Of a DNA stretch of 64,000 bases, positions 49,593 through 58,821 are shown piece by piece; the first letter of the stretch is position 1; each line of letters begins with the position of its first letter. The DNA lies in assembly GCF_030371585.1 (NCBI RefSeq), contig NZ_JAUDCE010000005.1. One strand, given 5' to 3'. A program made the position numbers and the translations under genes. This stretch comes from Megamonas hypermegale_A. Lineage in GTDB: Bacteria > Bacillota > Negativicutes > Selenomonadales > Selenomonadaceae. The notes beneath the pieces are model-generated. The model made no database searches, was not told where the DNA came from, and saw nothing but the letters and a program-made list of their open reading frames with translations.

Positions 49593-49660
49593 AGTTATGG
49601 TATATTGTGTATTAATCAATAATAAATCAAATAAATATATTATGATAGGAGTCATTTGGA

Positions 49661-50380
49661 ATGCTAGAATTGAAAAATCTATCATTTTCCGTTAATGAAG
49701 GAAATTCTTCTAAGGAAATTCTCAACAATATCAATCTGAAAATTGATGACAAAAAATTTATTGTAATAACCGGACCGAACGGCGGCGGTAAATCGACCCT
49801 CGCCAAAATAATCATGGGTATCGAAAAACCTACCTCCGGTCAAATTCTCTTTAACGGTGAAGACATCACCGGCTGGGATATCACCAAACGCGCCAACGCC
49901 GGTATAAGCTTCGCCTTTCAGCAGCCGGTCCGCTTCAAAGGCATCGGCGTCAAGGATTTGCTGAGTATCGCCGCAGGTGAAAAACTCACGACGAGCGGAG
50001 CATGCACCTATCTTTCCGAAGTCGGTCTGTGCGCTGCCGACTATGTGCGCCGCGAAGTGGACAGCTCTCTGTCCGGCGGTGAGATAAAACGCATCGAAAT
50101 CGCCACCATCCTGGCACGCAAGCAGACAAAACTGGCCGTATTCGACGAACCGGAAGCCGGTATCGATTTATGGAGCTTTCAGAAACTCATCAGCGTATTT
50201 GAAAAAATGCACCAGGAGCAGCGCTCCATCATGATAATTTCCCACCAGGAACGCATTTTGAATATTGCCGATGAAATCGTCCTGATTGCCAACGGTTCCG
50301 TTAAGCAAATCGGCTCAAAAGAAGAAATCATGCCGCAGCTCATGGAAGTTGCAGGTGTCTGCGATTTTTACAAAAAATAA
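49661..50380 (+). CDS. sufC: Fe-S cluster assembly ATPase SufC
   Basis: A 239-aa ABC ATPase powering cluster assembly on a SufB-type scaffold. Walker A is GPNGGGKST (38-46), signature SLSGGEIKRIEIA, Walker B AVFDEPEAGIDLWSF. The DEPEAGID form, with a SufC-type D-loop, separates it from transport ATPases. ATG 49661 follows AGGAG. It forms a two-gene unit with the next gene; sufD, sufS and sufU do not follow. Confidence 0.93.
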   Translation: MLELKNLSFSVNEGNSSKEILNNINLKIDDKKFIVITGPNGGGKSTLAKIIMGIEKPTSGQILFNGEDITGWDITKRANAGISFAFQQPVRFKGIGVKDLLSIAAGEKLTTSGACTYLSEVGLCAADYVRREVDSSLSGGEIKRIEIATILARKQTKLAVFDEPEAGIDLWSFQKLISVFEKMHQEQRSIMIISHQERILNIADEIVLIANGSVKQIGSKEEIMPQLMEVAGVCDFYKK

Positions 50381-50392
50381 GGAGGATTTTCC

Positions 50393-51313
50393 ATGCTTGA
50401 TAATATCGAAAAAGATTTACTGGAAAAAGTTTCCGGTATTAAGGATAAACCAAAAGGAGCCTACAATATCCGCGTAAACAGCAAAGCTGTCGACCGTGCT
50501 TCCAGCGAAAACATCACCATTACAAAAAAAGAAGACAAGGACGGTATCGACATCCGCATTGCCTCCGGCACAAAAAAAGAAGTCTGCTACATTCCTGTCA
50601 TAATGGATAAAGCCGGTATTACCGAATCCGTCTATAACGATTTTTATATCGGCGATGACTGCGACATAACGATTGTCGCCGGCTGCGGTATTCACAACTG
50701 CGGCAAGGAGGACTCCGAACACGACGGCATTCACGCTTTCTACGTCGGCAAAAACTCCAAAGTAAAATATCTCGAAACGCATTACGGTTCCGGCGACGGC
50801 GAAGGCAAGCGCATCATGAACCCGACAACGATTGTCGATATGGATGAAAACTCCTACATGGAAATGATAACGACGCAAATCCGCGGCGTAAATTCCACTA
50901 AACGCATAACAAAAGGAACAGTAGGCAAAAATGCCACGCTCATCGTCAAAGAAAAACTTTTAACGCACGGCGACCAGTTTGCCGAAAGCGATTTCGAAGT
51001 CAACTTGAACGGCGAAAATTCCCATTCCAATATAATATCCCGCGCCGTAGCCCAGGATAAATCCAAACAGATTTTCGTCGCCAAAATTTACGGCAACAAC
51101 AAATGCCACGGCCATTCCGAATGTGATGCCATCATCATGAACGATGCCAACATCTCCGCTATCCCGGAAATAAAAGCCAACCATCCGGAGTCAAACTTAA
51201 TCCACGAAGCCGCCATCGGCAAAATTGCCGGTGATCAGCTTATAAAACTGATGAGCCTCGGTCTTACGGAAAAAGAAGCCGAAAACCAAATTATCAACGG
51301 TTTCTTAAAATAA
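50393..51313 (+). CDS. SufB/SufD-family scaffold protein, short form (SmsB-like)
   Basis: A 306-aa beta-helix protein with a SufBD core but far shorter than SufB (about 465 aa). The C-terminal scaffold segment keeps KCHGHSECDAIIM and ESNLIHEAAIGKIAGDQL, matching the cysteine and acidic/His positions of SufB that hold the nascent cluster. Additional cysteines lie in AGCGIHNCGKED. ATG 50393 has an AAGGAGG site, 12 bases after sufC. The pair fits the minimal SUF-like (SMS) arrangement of anaerobes. Confidence 0.85.
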   Translation: MLDNIEKDLLEKVSGIKDKPKGAYNIRVNSKAVDRASSENITITKKEDKDGIDIRIASGTKKEVCYIPVIMDKAGITESVYNDFYIGDDCDITIVAGCGIHNCGKEDSEHDGIHAFYVGKNSKVKYLETHYGSGDGEGKRIMNPTTIVDMDENSYMEMITTQIRGVNSTKRITKGTVGKNATLIVKEKLLTHGDQFAESDFEVNLNGENSHSNIISRAVAQDKSKQIFVAKIYGNNKCHGHSECDAIIMNDANISAIPEIKANHPESNLIHEAAIGKIAGDQLIKLMSLGLTEKEAENQIINGFLK

Positions 51314-51411
51314 ATTCTGCCAAAGAGCAGCTTCCTGCTGCAAAGCGCGGCAGGAATAGCCGCATTCAGCTAGAATATTTACTGTATAAAATAAAAACAG
51401 GAGGTTCTCTC

Positions 51412-51999
51412 ATGAAAAAATCCCTATGTATAATTTCCCTGCTTGCTGCAATGCTCTTCAGCATGGCTACAGCATTTGCCGCTACGGAAACAACGACCGT
51501 CATTGATGAAAACTACGATTTGAAATCCATCAAGACGCTGGCGATTACGACTCCGTACTACAAACCGTCCGCTCAAAGCGTTTACCTCAACGAAAAAAAT
51601 CGTCCGAACGCACCGAAAATCGTTACAACCGATATGCTCGTTCAGGCTGCCGTTGATGTCGCCAAAGAAGATGACACCGGTCTTACCGTTCTTTCCGACA
51701 AACAAATCAACAGCGCCATCTTAAACAGCACTGGCATCGACATTACGACGCTAGACAAAGCGGCTGCCAAAAAACTGTATAAAGACAACATTAAAAACTA
51801 TGCCGATGCTTATGCAGTGTTCACATTCTCCAATGACAGCTACGTCGTTATGACCGTTGATATCTACAATGCCAAAGACAACAGTTATATCCTGTCCTAC
51901 CGCATTATCAACGGCAAACAGGAAAACGACACCATCGAAAATTACAATATGTTTATGCACAAATTCTACCGTATGCTCACGCTTGAAAGCGAAAAATAA
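51412..51999 (+). CDS. Secreted protein of unknown function
   Basis: A 195-aa product with a clear Sec signal peptide (KK start, hydrophobic LLAAMLFSMATAFA, AxA cleavage near residue 24) and no further membrane span or lipobox. The mature part has alternating strands (SIKTLAITTPYYKP, YVVMTVDIYNAKDNSYILSY) and no cysteine after the signal. I do not recognise a family; the size and IKTLAI-type first strand resemble small periplasmic beta-sandwich proteins. Own ribosome site AGGAGG and terminator; apparently monocistronic. Confidence 0.75.
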   Translation: MKKSLCIISLLAAMLFSMATAFAATETTTVIDENYDLKSIKTLAITTPYYKPSAQSVYLNEKNRPNAPKIVTTDMLVQAAVDVAKEDDTGLTVLSDKQINSAILNSTGIDITTLDKAAAKKLYKDNIKNYADAYAVFTFSNDSYVVMTVDIYNAKDNSYILSYRIINGKQENDTIENYNMFMHKFYRMLTLESEK

Positions 52000-52005
52000 T
52001 TTTTC

Positions 52006-52050
52006 AGCAGTATGTATAATTTTTTTATAGTTATACATGCTGCTCTTTTT
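52006..52050 (+). terminator. Terminator after the secreted protein gene
   Basis: AGCAGTATGTATAA pairs with TTATACATGCTGCT (one mismatch) followed by CTTTTTATTTTT. Confidence 0.8.
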
Positions 52051-52076
52051 ATTTTTAAAAATTTTACAAATTACTA

Positions 52077-52152
52077 TTGAAATTTTATTACTGTTGGTTG
52101 TATAATTATTAACATCTTATTCACTAGCGTTTTTTTCTATTTATGCTATAAT
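52077..52152 (+). promoter_or_regulatory. Two candidate promoters of the arg operon
   Basis: TTGAAA (52077-52082) with TATAAT (52101-52106), spacer 18; and an extended -10 TGCTATAAT ending at 52152. No clear ARG-box pair is seen, though ArgR control is usual. Confidence 0.5.
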
Positions 52153-52208
52153 ATGGTTGCTGTAATTTACACTTTTACACAGTTTTTTTATTTTAATAGG
52201 AGGATATC

Positions 52209-53246
52209 ATGGTAAAAGTAAGCATTATCGGCGCTACCGGCTATGCAGGGGCGGAGCTTCTGCGCCTTTTGTACAATCACCCGCAAGTCGAAGTAGTGCA
52301 TATTACCTCTGAAAGCTATACTGGTAAAGCCATATCGGAAGTATATCCGCATTTGCGCGGACTATATGACCAGAAATTAATCAGCATGAAGGATTTGGAC
52401 ATAATCGCTAAAGACAGCGATTTCGTCTTCATCGGTCTGCCGCACGGTCATGCCATGGAAGTCGGCAAAGCTTTGGCTGATACGAACGTACGCATTATCG
52501 ACCTCGGCGCGGATTACCGCTTTGACGATACGGCCGTTTATGAACAATGGTATAAAGTATCCCATACGCATAAAGATGCCGCCCGCGTTTACGGGCTTGC
52601 CGAATTATACCGCGACGAAATAAAATCGGCCAAAATCATCGGCAATGCGGGCTGTTACACTACGGCAAGCATTTTAGCTCTTGCTCCGCTCGTTAAAAAC
52701 GAATTTATCGAGCCGAACACCATTATTATTGATGCTAAATCCGGCACTTCCGGCGCCGGCCGTTCACCGAAACTCATGAACCACTACCCGGAATTTTATG
52801 ATAACTTTAAAGCCTACGGTGTGGCTACGCACCGCCACACGCCGGAAATCGAACAGGCTCTCGGCCATCTGTGCGGACGCAAGGTTACGCTTAATTTCAC
52901 ACCGCATCTTGTGCCTATGAGTCGCGGCATTTTAAGTACGTGCTATGCCAACATCAAACAGTGGGTTACGCCGGAAATGATTGACAATGCCTACAGCGAA
53001 ATGTACGGCAAGGAATTTTTCATCCGTCTGCTCGGCAGAGGCGGCTATCCGTCAACGAAAGAAGTGCGCGGCTCCAACTTCTGCGATATCGGCTGGCATA
53101 TCGACCTTCGCACCGGCCGCATAATCGTGCTTTCGGCTATCGACAATCTCGTGAAGGGGGCAGCCGGTCAGGCCGTTCAGAATTTGAACATTGCCTGCGG
53201 CTTTGATGAAAAGACGGGACTTGATTTCACTCCAATTTATCCGTAA
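52209..53246 (+). CDS. argC: N-acetyl-gamma-glutamyl-phosphate reductase
   Basis: A 345-aa NADPH-dependent reductase, third step of arginine synthesis. Rossmann start IIGATGYAGAELLRLL, catalytic Cys in IGNAGCYTT, and the His region RHTPEIEQAL. ATG 52209 behind AGGAGG. First gene of argCJBDFGH. Confidence 0.97.
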   Translation: MVKVSIIGATGYAGAELLRLLYNHPQVEVVHITSESYTGKAISEVYPHLRGLYDQKLISMKDLDIIAKDSDFVFIGLPHGHAMEVGKALADTNVRIIDLGADYRFDDTAVYEQWYKVSHTHKDAARVYGLAELYRDEIKSAKIIGNAGCYTTASILALAPLVKNEFIEPNTIIIDAKSGTSGAGRSPKLMNHYPEFYDNFKAYGVATHRHTPEIEQALGHLCGRKVTLNFTPHLVPMSRGILSTCYANIKQWVTPEMIDNAYSEMYGKEFFIRLLGRGGYPSTKEVRGSNFCDIGWHIDLRTGRIIVLSAIDNLVKGAAGQAVQNLNIACGFDEKTGLDFTPIYP

Positions 53247-53264
53247 TTACAGGGGAGGATTATA

Positions 53265-54470
53265 ATGATAAAGAAAGATAATCAGGGCGTAACTTACGCC
53301 AAAGGATTTAAAGCAGCCGGTGTCAAAGCCGGTATAAAAAAGAGCGGCAATCTCGATGTCGCTGTAATCTACACTGAAACAGAAGCGGCTATTGCCGGTA
53401 CATTCACGCAGAATAAAGTGGCTGCCGCTCCTGTATACGTTTCCAAAGAAACGGTCGCTACGAAAACGGCTCATGCTATTGTTGCCAACGCCGGCTGCGC
53501 TAATGCCTGCACTGGTCAGCAGGGCATGAACGATGCTTATAAAACGAGAGAAATCGCAGCAGCTGCACTCGGCATTAAAGCCGATGACGTAATCGTCGGC
53601 TCTACCGGCGTTATCGGCGTTACGCTTCCTATGGACAAACTGGAAGCCGGCATTAAAGATGCTGTAGCCAATTTATCCGAAACAGGCAGCATTGATGCAG
53701 CCAATGCCATCATCACCACTGATACGCACAGCAAATCCATGACAGTTAAATTCGATATCGACGGCACGGAAGTTCATATGGGCGCTATCGCCAAAGGTTC
53801 CGGCATGATACGCCCGAACATGGCGACGATGCTCTGCTATATCACGACCGACCTCAATATCGAACAGCCACTCTTGCAGAAAGCTCTTTCCGCCTGCGTG
53901 GAAAAATCCTTCAACATGATTTCCGTCGACGGTGACATGAGCACGAATGATACGGTTGTCGTTCTCGCCAACGGTCTTGCAGGCAATGCCAAAATCACGG
54001 AAGAAAACGCGGCATATGAATTATTCTGCACTAATTTAATGGCACTGTGCACTGAACTTGCCAAAGAAATCGCAGCAGACGGCGAAGGCGCCAGCAAATT
54101 CCTGACAATCAACGTAAAAGGCGCAAAATCCTTTGCCGATGCCAAAACGGTCGGCATGGCTGTAGCCAATTCTCCGCTCGTAAAAACGGCGTTTTTCGGC
54201 GAAGACCCAAACTGGGGCCGCGTAATCTGCGCTGTCGGTTATTCCGGCGCGGACATGGTTCCGGAAAAAACCGTCGTTAAATTCGGCGGCATCACCATTT
54301 TTGACTGCGGCGTAGGCGCAACATACGATAGTGAAGCACTCGTACAGGTGATGAGACAGAAAGACATCGTCATCGACATTGAACTCAACATGGGCGACGC
54401 TGACGCTACCGTATGGACATGCGACCTTTCTTACGAATACGTGAAAATTAACGGGGAGTATCACACCTGA
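53265..54470 (+). CDS. argJ: Bifunctional glutamate N-acetyltransferase/ornithine acetyltransferase
   Basis: A 401-aa self-cleaving N-terminal-nucleophile enzyme that recycles the acetyl group. The cleavage site Ala-Thr lies in GSGMIRPNMATMLCY (about residue 190), where Thr becomes the nucleophile. Whether it is mono- or bifunctional cannot be told here; the absence of argA/argE nearby fits the cyclic pathway. Its stop overlaps the argB start (TGATG). Confidence 0.96.
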   Translation: MIKKDNQGVTYAKGFKAAGVKAGIKKSGNLDVAVIYTETEAAIAGTFTQNKVAAAPVYVSKETVATKTAHAIVANAGCANACTGQQGMNDAYKTREIAAAALGIKADDVIVGSTGVIGVTLPMDKLEAGIKDAVANLSETGSIDAANAIITTDTHSKSMTVKFDIDGTEVHMGAIAKGSGMIRPNMATMLCYITTDLNIEQPLLQKALSACVEKSFNMISVDGDMSTNDTVVVLANGLAGNAKITEENAAYELFCTNLMALCTELAKEIAADGEGASKFLTINVKGAKSFADAKTVGMAVANSPLVKTAFFGEDPNWGRVICAVGYSGADMVPEKTVVKFGGITIFDCGVGATYDSEALVQVMRQKDIVIDIELNMGDADATVWTCDLSYEYVKINGEYHT

Positions 54471-55372
54471 TGAGTAATATTGCTAATTTTTCCGCGGAAG
54501 ACAAAGCTTCTATTCTCGTAGAAGCTCTTCCGTACATTCAAGAATTCTACGGTAAGACCATCGTTATAAAATACGGCGGCAATGCCATGATTAATGAAGA
54601 GCTGAAACAGCAGGTAATGAAGGATATCGTATTGATGAAATACGTCGGTATCCGTCCCGTAATCGTACACGGCGGCGGCCCGGATATCACATCTTTCCTC
54701 AAAAAATTCGGCAAGGCGACTGAGTTCATCAGCGGTCTGCGCGTAACCGATAAGGAAACGGTGCAGATTGCGGAAATGGTGCTTGCCGGTAAAATCAATT
54801 CCGAAATCGTCAACCGACTCAATCGTCTCGGCGTTCATGCCGTAGGTCTGAGCGGCAAGGACTCCGATTTAATCATCGCCCACAAAAAACTGGCGGAAGT
54901 TCACGACGGTTCCGACACCGTTCAGCAGGTGGACATCGGTTACGTCGGCGAAGTGGAAAAAGTCAATACGGCATTAATCAACGACCTGCTCGACAAAGAT
55001 TACGTGCCGGTAATCGCGCCAATCGGCGCCGGTCACGCTGACGAGTCCTTTAATATCAATGCCGATTATGTGGCGGCGGAAATAGCCGGTGCTCTGCAGG
55101 CTGAAAAACTGCTGCTTTTAACCGACACAAAAGGCATTTACCGCGACTTTGAGGATAAATCCTCTTTCATCTCCACGCTTACGCAAAACGAAGCGAAAAA
55201 ACTCATAAACAGCGGCAACATCGCCGGCGGCATGATACCGAAAGTCGAAGCCTGCCTGCACGCGCTCGACAGCGGTACAGGCAAAGCCTGCATTATCGAC
55301 GGACGTGAAAGCCATTCCTTAATTCTGGAGCTGTTCACCTCGCAGGGTATCGGTACGGAAGTTGTTCGCTGA
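54470..55372 (+). CDS. argB: Acetylglutamate kinase
   Basis: A 300-aa kinase. VIKYGGNAM, VHGGGPDITSFLKKFG and NINADYVAAEIAGAL are canonical. An N-terminal helix of about 25 residues (SAEDKASILVEALPYIQEFY) is present, as in arginine-inhibited hexameric enzymes, so feedback inhibition is likely. Confidence 0.97.
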   Translation: MSNIANFSAEDKASILVEALPYIQEFYGKTIVIKYGGNAMINEELKQQVMKDIVLMKYVGIRPVIVHGGGPDITSFLKKFGKATEFISGLRVTDKETVQIAEMVLAGKINSEIVNRLNRLGVHAVGLSGKDSDLIIAHKKLAEVHDGSDTVQQVDIGYVGEVEKVNTALINDLLDKDYVPVIAPIGAGHADESFNINADYVAAEIAGALQAEKLLLLTDTKGIYRDFEDKSSFISTLTQNEAKKLINSGNIAGGMIPKVEACLHALDSGTGKACIIDGRESHSLILELFTSQGIGTEVVR

Positions 55373-55386
55373 CTGGAGGAATAAAC

Positions 55387-56586
55387 ATGTTAACTGACGA
55401 ACAGATTTTCGCCAAGGACAAAGACGATTACATGCCTGTCTTTGCGCGTTATAATATAGTTTTGGACCACGGAGACGGTCCGTATCTTTACGATACAAAC
55501 GGCAAAAAATATATTGACTATCTGGCCGGCATCGCCGTAAACGTAGTCGGTCACAATTATAAACCACTTGTCGACGCTATCAGCCGCCAGGCTGCCAAAA
55601 TGATACACTGCTCCAACCTCTATTACACGGAAGTGCAGGTTGAAGCAGCCGAAAAACTGAAAAAACTCAGCGACATGGACAAAGTGTTCTTCGGCAATTC
55701 TGGCGCGGAAGCCAATGAAGGCGCAATTAAACTTGCCCGCAAATACGCAACCGATATCGACCCGGAAAAAATCCAGATAATCTCCGCACTGCACAGCTTC
55801 CACGGCCGTACAATAGCTACCCTCACCGCTACAGGTCAGGACCACTATCATCACGGTTTCGGTCCGCTGCCGGAAGGATTTGACTATGTGCCGTTCAACG
55901 ATATCGAAGCGCTCGAAGCCAAAATGAGCGACAAAACATGCGCCGTTATGCTGGAAGCTATTCAGGGCGAAGGCGGCGTGCATGTGCCAGATGAGGATTA
56001 TCTGCCGAAAGTCCGCGCACTGTGTGATAAATACAATGCCGTTTTAATCTTCGACGAAGTTCAGTGCGGCATGGGACGCACCGGTACATTCTTCGGCTGT
56101 CAGCAATTCGGCGTTAAACCGGATATCGTAACACTGGCTAAAGGTCTTGCCGGCGGCGTGCCAATCGGCGCATTTCTCGCTACAGACAAAGTAGCAAGCG
56201 CCTTTCACCCGGGCGACCACGGCTCCACGTTCGGCGGCAATCCGCTTGCCTGCGCCGCTGCCTGCGTAGTCCTCGATGCACTGACAAAAGACAACTTAAT
56301 GAAAAACGCTGTTGAAGTCGGCGCTTATTTAAAAGAAAAATTCAATGCTTATAAAGAAAAATACCCGACACTCATTAAAGACGTACGCGGCCGCGGCTTA
56401 ATCCTCGGTATGGAACTTTCCCGTCCGGGCCGTGAAATTGCCAACGAGTGCCTTGATTACGGCGCAATCATCAACTGCACGGCAGGAAATGTACTGCGCT
56501 TCGTGCCGCCGCTCAACATCACCAAAGCGCACGTTGATGAACTTATCGCCATTTTAGATAAAGTATTACCGAAATACGCTCAATAA
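55387..56586 (+). CDS. argD: Acetylornithine aminotransferase
   Basis: A 399-aa class III PLP aminotransferase. The PLP lysine is in TLAKGLAGGVPIGAFLA (about residue 253); FFGNSGAEANEGAIKLAR and IFDEVQCGMGRTG are diagnostic. 14 bases after argB. Confidence 0.96.
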   Translation: MLTDEQIFAKDKDDYMPVFARYNIVLDHGDGPYLYDTNGKKYIDYLAGIAVNVVGHNYKPLVDAISRQAAKMIHCSNLYYTEVQVEAAEKLKKLSDMDKVFFGNSGAEANEGAIKLARKYATDIDPEKIQIISALHSFHGRTIATLTATGQDHYHHGFGPLPEGFDYVPFNDIEALEAKMSDKTCAVMLEAIQGEGGVHVPDEDYLPKVRALCDKYNAVLIFDEVQCGMGRTGTFFGCQQFGVKPDIVTLAKGLAGGVPIGAFLATDKVASAFHPGDHGSTFGGNPLACAAACVVLDALTKDNLMKNAVEVGAYLKEKFNAYKEKYPTLIKDVRGRGLILGMELSRPGREIANECLDYGAIINCTAGNVLRFVPPLNITKAHVDELIAILDKVLPKYAQ

Positions 56587-56604
56587 TAAACTGGAGGTTT
56601 TAGA

Positions 56605-57537
56605 ATGCTTAAAGGCAAAGACCTTTTATCCATACACGATTTAACAACTGACGAAGTCTTTGAAATCCTCGACCTGGCGCATGAACTGAAAGCTAAACAG
56701 AAAGCCGGTATCGAGCACCATCTGCTGAAAGGCAAAACGCTCGGTATGATTTTTGAAAAATCTTCCACCCGCACCCGTGTTTCTTTTGAAGTCGGCATGT
56801 ATCAGCTCGGCGGTCAGGCACTGTTTTTATCCAACCGCGACCTGCAAATCGGCCGCGGCGAACCGATTAAGGATACAGCCCGCGTACTTTCCCGCTATCT
56901 TGACGGCGTCATGATACGTACATTCGGCCATGAAATCGTGGAAGAATTTGCGCAGTACGCCGACATTCCTGTAATCAACGCTCTGACTGACCTTCTGCAC
57001 CCTTGCCAGGCGCTGACCGACCTTCTGACGGCGCAGGAACATAAGGGAAAAGACCTCAAAGGTCTGAAAATGGCTTATATCGGCGACGGCAACAATATGA
57101 CGCACTCTCTCATGTATGCCTGCGCCAAAGTCGGCATGAATTTCGCCAGCGCCAGCCCGAAAGGCTATGAACCGAACGCTCAGGTCGTTGCCAATGCCAA
57201 AATTGACGCTACAAAATCCGGCTCCGTCGTTGAAATCCTGAACGACCCGTACGAAGCTGCCAAAGACGCCGATATTCTGTATACGGACGTTTGGGCAAGC
57301 ATGGGACAGGAAGCCGAACATGACGCGCGCGTAAAAATCTTCAAAGATTACCAGATAAATCAGGATTTACTCAAAGTTGCCGACAAACGCGCCATCGTTA
57401 TGCACTGCCTGCCGGCACATCGCGGTGAAGAAATCGCTGAAGACGTGCTGGAAAACAATGCCGACGTTATTTTTGACGAAGCAGAAAATCGTTTACACAC
57501 ACAAAAAGCAATTATGGCTCTTTTAATGGGCGACTAA
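56605..57537 (+). CDS. argF: Ornithine carbamoyltransferase
   Basis: A 310-aa transferase making citrulline. Carbamoyl-phosphate motif SSTRTRVSFE, HPCQALTDLL, and the ornithine-side HCLPAHRGEE are intact. Biosynthetic rather than catabolic by context (arg operon). Confidence 0.97.
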   Translation: MLKGKDLLSIHDLTTDEVFEILDLAHELKAKQKAGIEHHLLKGKTLGMIFEKSSTRTRVSFEVGMYQLGGQALFLSNRDLQIGRGEPIKDTARVLSRYLDGVMIRTFGHEIVEEFAQYADIPVINALTDLLHPCQALTDLLTAQEHKGKDLKGLKMAYIGDGNNMTHSLMYACAKVGMNFASASPKGYEPNAQVVANAKIDATKSGSVVEILNDPYEAAKDADILYTDVWASMGQEAEHDARVKIFKDYQINQDLLKVADKRAIVMHCLPAHRGEEIAEDVLENNADVIFDEAENRLHTQKAIMALLMGD

Positions 57538-57547
57538 ATTTGTTAAT

Positions 57548-57563
57548 ATATGATTAGTCATAT
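57548..57563. promoter_or_regulatory. Palindrome before argG
   Basis: ATATGA-TTAG-TCATAT lies in the 69-base gap between argF and argG. It could be an ArgR half-site pair or a local operator; it does not match the ARG-box consensus well. Confidence 0.25.
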
Positions 57564-57606
57564 TTATGATTAGATTACTCGAAAAAATTTAAGGAGATGT
57601 CAATTA

Positions 57607-58821
57607 ATGGAAAATATTAAAAAAGTAGTCCTCGCTTATTCCGGCGGACTTGATACATCCGTTATCATTCCATGGCTCAAAGAAAATTACAATGGTTGCG
57701 AAGTTATCGCTGTCTGCGCTGATATCGGCCAGGGCGACGAATTGAACGTTGTTCATGATAAAGCATTAAAATCCGGTGCTTCCAAAGTTTTCATCGAACA
57801 CCTAACAGAAGACTTCGTAGCCAACTACGTTTTCCCTACGTTGAAAGCCGGTGCCGTTTATGAAGGCAAATATCTTTTAGGCACTTCCTTTGCCCGTCCG
57901 CTGATTGCTAAACGCCTCGTGGAAATCGCCAAAGCAGAAGGCGCTGACGCTATCGCTCACGGTGCTACCGGTAAAGGCAACGACCAGGTTCGTTTCGAAC
58001 TCTCCGTCAAAGCACTGGCTCCGAACATCAAATTAATCGCTCCGTGGCGTGAATGGGAACTGCGCTCCCGCGAACAGGAAATCGCTTACGCTGAAAAACA
58101 CGGTATTCCAATCGCTACGGAAAACAAAACGTATTCCATGGACAGAAACATCTGGCATTTAAGCCATGAAGGCTCCGACCTTGAAGACCCGTGGAACGCT
58201 CCGAAAGACAGCATGTATTTAATCAGCAAAGCACCGAAAGACGCTCCGGACGAAGCTGAATACGTAACAATCGACTTTGAAAAAGGTATTCCAGTTGCCG
58301 TAAACGGCGAAAAAATGACACCTGTACAGCTGCTCGAAACATTAAACGATATCGGCGCTAAAAACGGCATCGGTATCACGGATATCGTGGAAAACCGTCT
58401 TGTCGGCATGAAATCCCGCGGCGTATACGAAAACCCGGGCGGAGCAATTTTATATGCTGCTCATCAGGAACTGGAATATCTGTGCCTCGACCGTCAGACA
58501 CTCCACTACAAAGAAACAGTCGCTATCAAATACGCTGAACTCGTTTATGACGGCATGTGGTTCTCCCAGCTGCGCGAAGCGCTCGCCGCATTCGTTGATG
58601 CAACGCAGGAAACAGTTACCGGTACAGTAAAACTCAAACTCTACAAAGGCAATATCATGCCGGCCGGTGCTAAATCCCCTTACTCCCTCTACAGCCAGGA
58701 ATTCGTAACATTCGAAGAAGACGATGTTTACAACCAGGCTGACGCTACGGGCTTCATCAACCTCTTCGGCCTCCCGCTCAAAGTCCGCGCTTTAATGAAA
58801 GAAAAAACAGGTCTTAAATAA
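57607..58821 (+). CDS. argG: Argininosuccinate synthase
   Basis: A 404-aa ATP-dependent ligase. PP-motif VLAYSGGLDTSV is at residues 8-19; HGATGKGNDQVRFE and YSMDRNIWHLSHEGSDLEDP are canonical. ATG 57607 follows AAGGAG. Its stop overlaps the argH start (TAATG). Confidence 0.97.
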   Translation: MENIKKVVLAYSGGLDTSVIIPWLKENYNGCEVIAVCADIGQGDELNVVHDKALKSGASKVFIEHLTEDFVANYVFPTLKAGAVYEGKYLLGTSFARPLIAKRLVEIAKAEGADAIAHGATGKGNDQVRFELSVKALAPNIKLIAPWREWELRSREQEIAYAEKHGIPIATENKTYSMDRNIWHLSHEGSDLEDPWNAPKDSMYLISKAPKDAPDEAEYVTIDFEKGIPVAVNGEKMTPVQLLETLNDIGAKNGIGITDIVENRLVGMKSRGVYENPGGAILYAAHQELEYLCLDRQTLHYKETVAIKYAELVYDGMWFSQLREALAAFVDATQETVTGTVKLKLYKGNIMPAGAKSPYSLYSQEFVTFEEDDVYNQADATGFINLFGLPLKVRALMKEKTGLK

